Shown here: positions 61,819-64,000 of the stretch, in pieces
How the letters are laid out: every line of letters starts with the position of its first letter
Numbering within the stretch: position 1 is the stretch's first letter
Origin: Aequorivita vladivostokensis
GTDB lineage: Bacteria; Bacteroidota; Bacteroidia; Flavobacteriales; Flavobacteriaceae
Direction: 5' to 3'
DNA length: 64,000 nt
NCBI RefSeq assembly: GCF_000952855.1
Contig: NZ_JSVU01000010.1
Coordinates: forward strand, 1 to 64,000
The notes under the pieces: model-generated
Told to the model about the DNA's origin: nothing
The model's database searches: none
The model's input: the letters and a program-made list of their open reading frames with translations, nothing else
Translations under genes and position numbers: made by a program

Positions 61819-62751
61819 CTACTTCACGTCCATCAATTCCACATCAAAAATCAGAGTAGCACTTGGAGGAATAACCCCGCCAGCGCCGCGCTCGCCATAG
61901 GCAAGATGCGAAGGAATTACAAAACGGGCCTTATCGCCTACTTGCAATAATTGGATGCCTTCATCCCACCCAGCTATTACTTGCCCAACGCCCAGTTGAA
62001 AGTCGATGGGTTGTTTTCTTTTGTATGATGAATCAAACTCGGTTCCATCAGTTAAAGCGCCTTTGTAATGCACGGAAACTGTTTTTCCCTTTTCAGCTTT
62101 TTTACCGTTTCCTTTTTGGATTATTTTGTAAAGCAGACCGCTATCAGTCCTGTCAAAACCTTCTGAAACTTTTTTAAGCTCCGCTTCCTCTTTTGCTTTT
62201 TTTGCGGCAATTCGCTGTTCCCTTTCGCCCGTAAATTTTCTGAAAGCTTCCACGGCGTTCCAGTTTTTGGCTTCCTCGCCTACGCGGATGATTTCTACTT
62301 TTTGCATCGTATCGCCCTGCGCAATGCTATCCACAACATCCTGCCCTTCCACTACATTTCCAAAAACGGTGTGCTTGTTGTCCAACCACGGCGTAGCAAC
62401 GTGCGTTATAAAAAACTGGCTGCCATTGCTCGCTGGCCCGGCGTTTGCCATGGAAAGCACGCCCGGAGTATCGTGGCGAAGGTCTTGATGGAACTCATCC
62501 TCAAAAGCGTAACCCGGCCCACCGGAACCTGTACCCTTTGGATCGCCGCCCTGAATCATAAAATCTGGGATTACACGGTGAAATTTCAAACCGTCGTAAT
62601 AAGGCGTTCCCTGTGGTTTTGCTGAATTTTCCAAGTTTCCTTCAGCCAAAGCCACAAAGTTTCCCACCGTTCCCGGGGTTTTGTCGTGCGTAAGTTTTAT
62701 AAGGATTTCTCCTTTTTCCGTCGTTATTTTTGCGTAGATTCCGTCTTGCAT
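61819..62751 (-). CDS. Cyclophilin-FKBP fusion peptidyl-prolyl isomerase
   Basis: A 310-residue dual-family immunophilin. Residues about 3-145 are a cyclophilin: [55 protein letters not shown] and [14 protein letters not shown] charged helical linker ([19 protein letters not shown]) joins it to an FKBP at about 195-310: [40 protein letters not shown] and [20 protein letters not shown]. Active-site residues of both families are present. No signal peptide is seen from the ATG at 62751, so it is cytoplasmic; the longer frame upstream is mini-repeat DNA. Confidence 0.92.
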   Translation of the reverse strand: MQDGIYAKITTEKGEILIKLTHDKTPGTVGNFVALAEGNLENSAKPQGTPYYDGLKFHRVIPDFMIQGGDPKGTGSGGPGYAFEDEFHQDLRHDTPGVLSMANAGPASNGSQFFITHVATPWLDNKHTVFGNVVEGQDVVDSIAQGDTMQKVEIIRVGEEAKNWNAVEAFRKFTGEREQRIAAKKAKEEAELKKVSEGFDRTDSGLLYKIIQKGNGKKAEKGKTVSVHYKGALTDGTEFDSSYKRKQPIDFQLGVGQVIAGWDEGIQLLQVGDKARFVIPSHLAYGERGAGGVIPPSATLIFDVELMDVK

Positions 62752-62775
62752 TTTTTCGTTTTTTAAATTGAAATG

Positions 62776-62783
62776 CAAAGGTA
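62776..62783 (-). promoter_or_regulatory. -7 element of the cyclophilin-FKBP gene
   Basis: TACCTTTG on the minus strand followed by CATTTC, 25 nt before the ATG. The -33 region lies in a purine-rich mini-repeat without a TTG. Confidence 0.5.
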
Positions 62784-62938
62784 CGGAAATACGATTTATG
62801 AAATTGGAAATAGGAAGTTGGAAGTTTTTGAAAGAGGGATTAGGTATGAGGGATTTGGGATTTGAGAAGTATATAGAAGGATTTTGGAAAGGGTAAATTT
62901 GTATATTTGGGAAATACACCATATAAAAATATTAAAAC

Positions 62939-62975
62939 TTGGGTATAGCCAACTATATTAGCGGTATAAGCCCAA
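62939..62975 (+). other. Imperfect hairpin upstream of the bracketed gene
   Basis: TTGGGTATAGCC (62939-62950) can pair with GCGGTATAAGCCCAA (62961-62975) with small bulges. A second TTGGGGATATA follows at 62981-62991. It may be part of a recombination or leader structure of the gene at 63010. Confidence 0.35.
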
Positions 62976-62996
62976 TAGTGTTGGGGATATAAACAA

Positions 62997-63605
62997 GTTG
63001 CCAGTAATTATGAAGAACATCCTCGCAATAATATTTTCAACAATATTTTTGAGTTCTTACTCTCAAATTGATATTCCTCATACCAAAAGCGGAATTGAAT
63101 TTGAAAAGCTGCTTGAGAAAAGAGACACGTTGCGAATAATAAAACATATCCGAAAATTTGACTCCGATTTCTCTTCGAATTGGAAATTGAACAAAATAGA
63201 AACAAAAGCAGAAATTGACCATTTTAAATTCGGCTATAACATTGAGTGGATTAAGAAAAAATCTGACACAATTATTTATCGAACTTATACTTTCGATATT
63301 GATGGGAACTATTATTATGGTTTCGAACAAAGAGAACTGAATGATAAAGTTATAAGTCGTGGCGGAATAGAAATAGAAAACGGGACTTTAAAATACATCA
63401 GACAATTTTATCCGGAGAGGAAGAAAAATATTTTATCAGTAGGAGCCTATGAATTTGAGTTATACAAAAAGGGTAAGTTAATATCAATTTACAGAACCCG
63501 ATATTTAAATCATTTTCATATGCTTACCGAAGAAAAAAACAAAGACGAAGTAGAATTAATTTATGGAATTGATTTCCTAAACGTGAAAGAATAACTACTG
63601 GCAAC
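62997..63605. repeat. 10-bp inverted repeat tightly enclosing one gene
   Basis: GTTGCCAGTA (62997-63006) and TACTGGCAAC (63596-63605) are perfect inverted copies. The left one ends three bases before the ATG, and the right one starts one base after the stop codon of the single gene between them. This resembles a gene-cassette arrangement. No transposase or integrase is present within the window. Confidence 0.6.
63010..63594 (+). CDS. Secreted protein of unknown function in a cassette-like unit
   Basis: A 194-residue exported protein with signal peptide MKNILAIIFSTIFLSSYS. The mature part is rich in Lys, Ile and Tyr, with IEFEKLLEKRDTLRIIKHIR, YTFDIDGNYYYGFEQRELND and a C-terminal ELIYGIDFLN. 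I do not recognise a family. Codons are more AT-rich than those of the neighbouring immunophilin gene, and a 10-bp inverted repeat brackets it exactly, so it may be acquired DNA. The ATG at 63010 gives a proper signal peptide; a TTG at 62998 lies in the repeat. Confidence 0.7.
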   Translation: MKNILAIIFSTIFLSSYSQIDIPHTKSGIEFEKLLEKRDTLRIIKHIRKFDSDFSSNWKLNKIETKAEIDHFKFGYNIEWIKKKSDTIIYRTYTFDIDGNYYYGFEQRELNDKVISRGGIEIENGTLKYIRQFYPERKKNILSVGAYEFELYKKGKLISIYRTRYLNHFHMLTEEKNKDEVELIYGIDFLNVKE

Positions 63606-63765
63606 AAAGAACCGAGCAAAAAAACAACTTAAGGAATACCCAAAGAAGGCATTCCATCCCTAATTCCTCATACCTCATCCCTATTTCAACACATTTGTAA
63701 CAATTCCCCAACCCATTCGTCATACAAACAACCTCCCGTTAGCTATCGGGACCTAAAACAATTCC

Positions 63766-64000
63766 GTGGAAAACATTCTCACCATAAACAACCTCACCAA
63801 AAAATTTGGCGCGCTAACTGCCGTGGATAATCTTTCCTTTTCCATTGAAAAAGGCAACGTGTACGGCATCCTCGGCCCCAACGGTAGCGGCAAAAGCACT
63901 ACCCTAGGCATCGTGCTGAATGTGGTAAACAAAACCAGTGGCAACTTTAAATGGTTTGATGGCAACATCGATACGCACAATGCCTTAAAAAAAGTGGGCG
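63766..64000 (+). CDS. ABC transporter ATP-binding protein (partial, cut by window end)
   Basis: The first 78 residues are visible, starting GTG: VENILTINNLTKKFGALTAV and a Walker A ILGPNGSGKSTTLGIVLNVV. This is the start of an ABC ATPase of the CcmA/NatA-like type, probably for an exporter with a separate permease gene beyond the window. A CCCGTTAGCTATCGGG hairpin lies upstream (63735-63750). Confidence 0.88.
   Translation, partial: MENILTINNLTKKFGALTAVDNLSFSIEKGNVYGILGPNGSGKSTTLGIVLNVVNKTSGNFKWFDGNIDTHNALKKVG

Noticed and set aside
62752-62922. 57-codon N-terminal extension of the cyclophilin-FKBP gene
   Set aside because: The sequence is translated mini-repeat (Asn, Pro, Ile, Ser-rich) and contains the TACCTTTG promoter box.

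Overview
This window is chromosome from a member of the Bacteroidota, almost certainly a marine or soil Flavobacteriaceae species. Three things support this. Promoters match the Bacteroidota pattern (TTG or TTTG, 19-21 nt, TAnnTTTG). The gene content is typical of the family: split transketolase, DUF3276/PUR protein, long NusB, flavobacterial asparagine-synthetase-B-like lipoprotein neighbours, CrtZ plus membrane lycopene cyclase. Non-coding DNA is AT-rich and Shine-Dalgarno sequences are weak. The genus cannot be fixed from the sequence alone.

Layout. Positions 1-300 hold the upstream part of an rRNA operon reading left off the window, with two near-identical tandem promoters. A double-hairpin element (458-545) separates it from the thrS-infC-rpmI-rplT translation operon (622-3844). 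An OmpA-domain protein follows. A long leftward block (4935-12120) then carries a secreted GATase-like protein, dnaB, accA, an EamA permease, an LptG-like permease and tgt. Split transketolase (12428-14244), an FKBP lipoprotein, an S4 protein, a phosphoribosyltransferase and aroK come next, then tRNA-Lys and tRNA-Leu. A cytochrome c-like lipoprotein with a degenerate haem motif precedes a carotenoid cluster (18116-22695). That cluster has a MerR/B12-binding regulator with CarH/LitR-type cobalamin motifs, then crtI, crtB, crtZ and a membrane lycopene cyclase. It would make beta-carotene and zeaxanthin from GGPP, probably under light control.

From 22816 to 34939 lie a SET-domain protein, a TlpA thioredoxin, aconitase, an envelope-folding operon (three SurA/PpiC-like proteins plus MoxR), a DinB-like pair, an OmpH/Skp chaperone and guaB. 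An iron-acquisition-like operon (35098-41315: DUF4856 and imelysin lipoproteins, an HTTM membrane protein, a TonB-dependent receptor) has a repeated octamer over its promoter. A haem-binding protein, a 5'-nucleotidase and HMG-CoA lyase form a zero-gap operon. Then come LysE, pyrD (with an in-frame palindromic insertion), pepT, yajC, a DUF1573 lipoprotein, nusB and leucine dehydrogenase.

The right part (50740-64000) carries an ABC exporter, a DUF3276 protein, a RetSat/CrtI-like oxidoreductase, an MscS channel, a SulP transporter, a lipoprotein overlapping an atypical CDF transporter, small stress-type proteins, a cyclophilin-FKBP fusion, a single unknown secreted gene tightly bracketed by a 10-bp inverted repeat, and the start of an ABC ATPase cut by the window edge.

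Most of the window is ordinary housekeeping DNA. The points most worth a second look are the in-frame repeat insertion in pyrD, the inverted-repeat-bounded gene near the right end, the CarH-like regulator with its candidate operator, and several regulatory palindromes.
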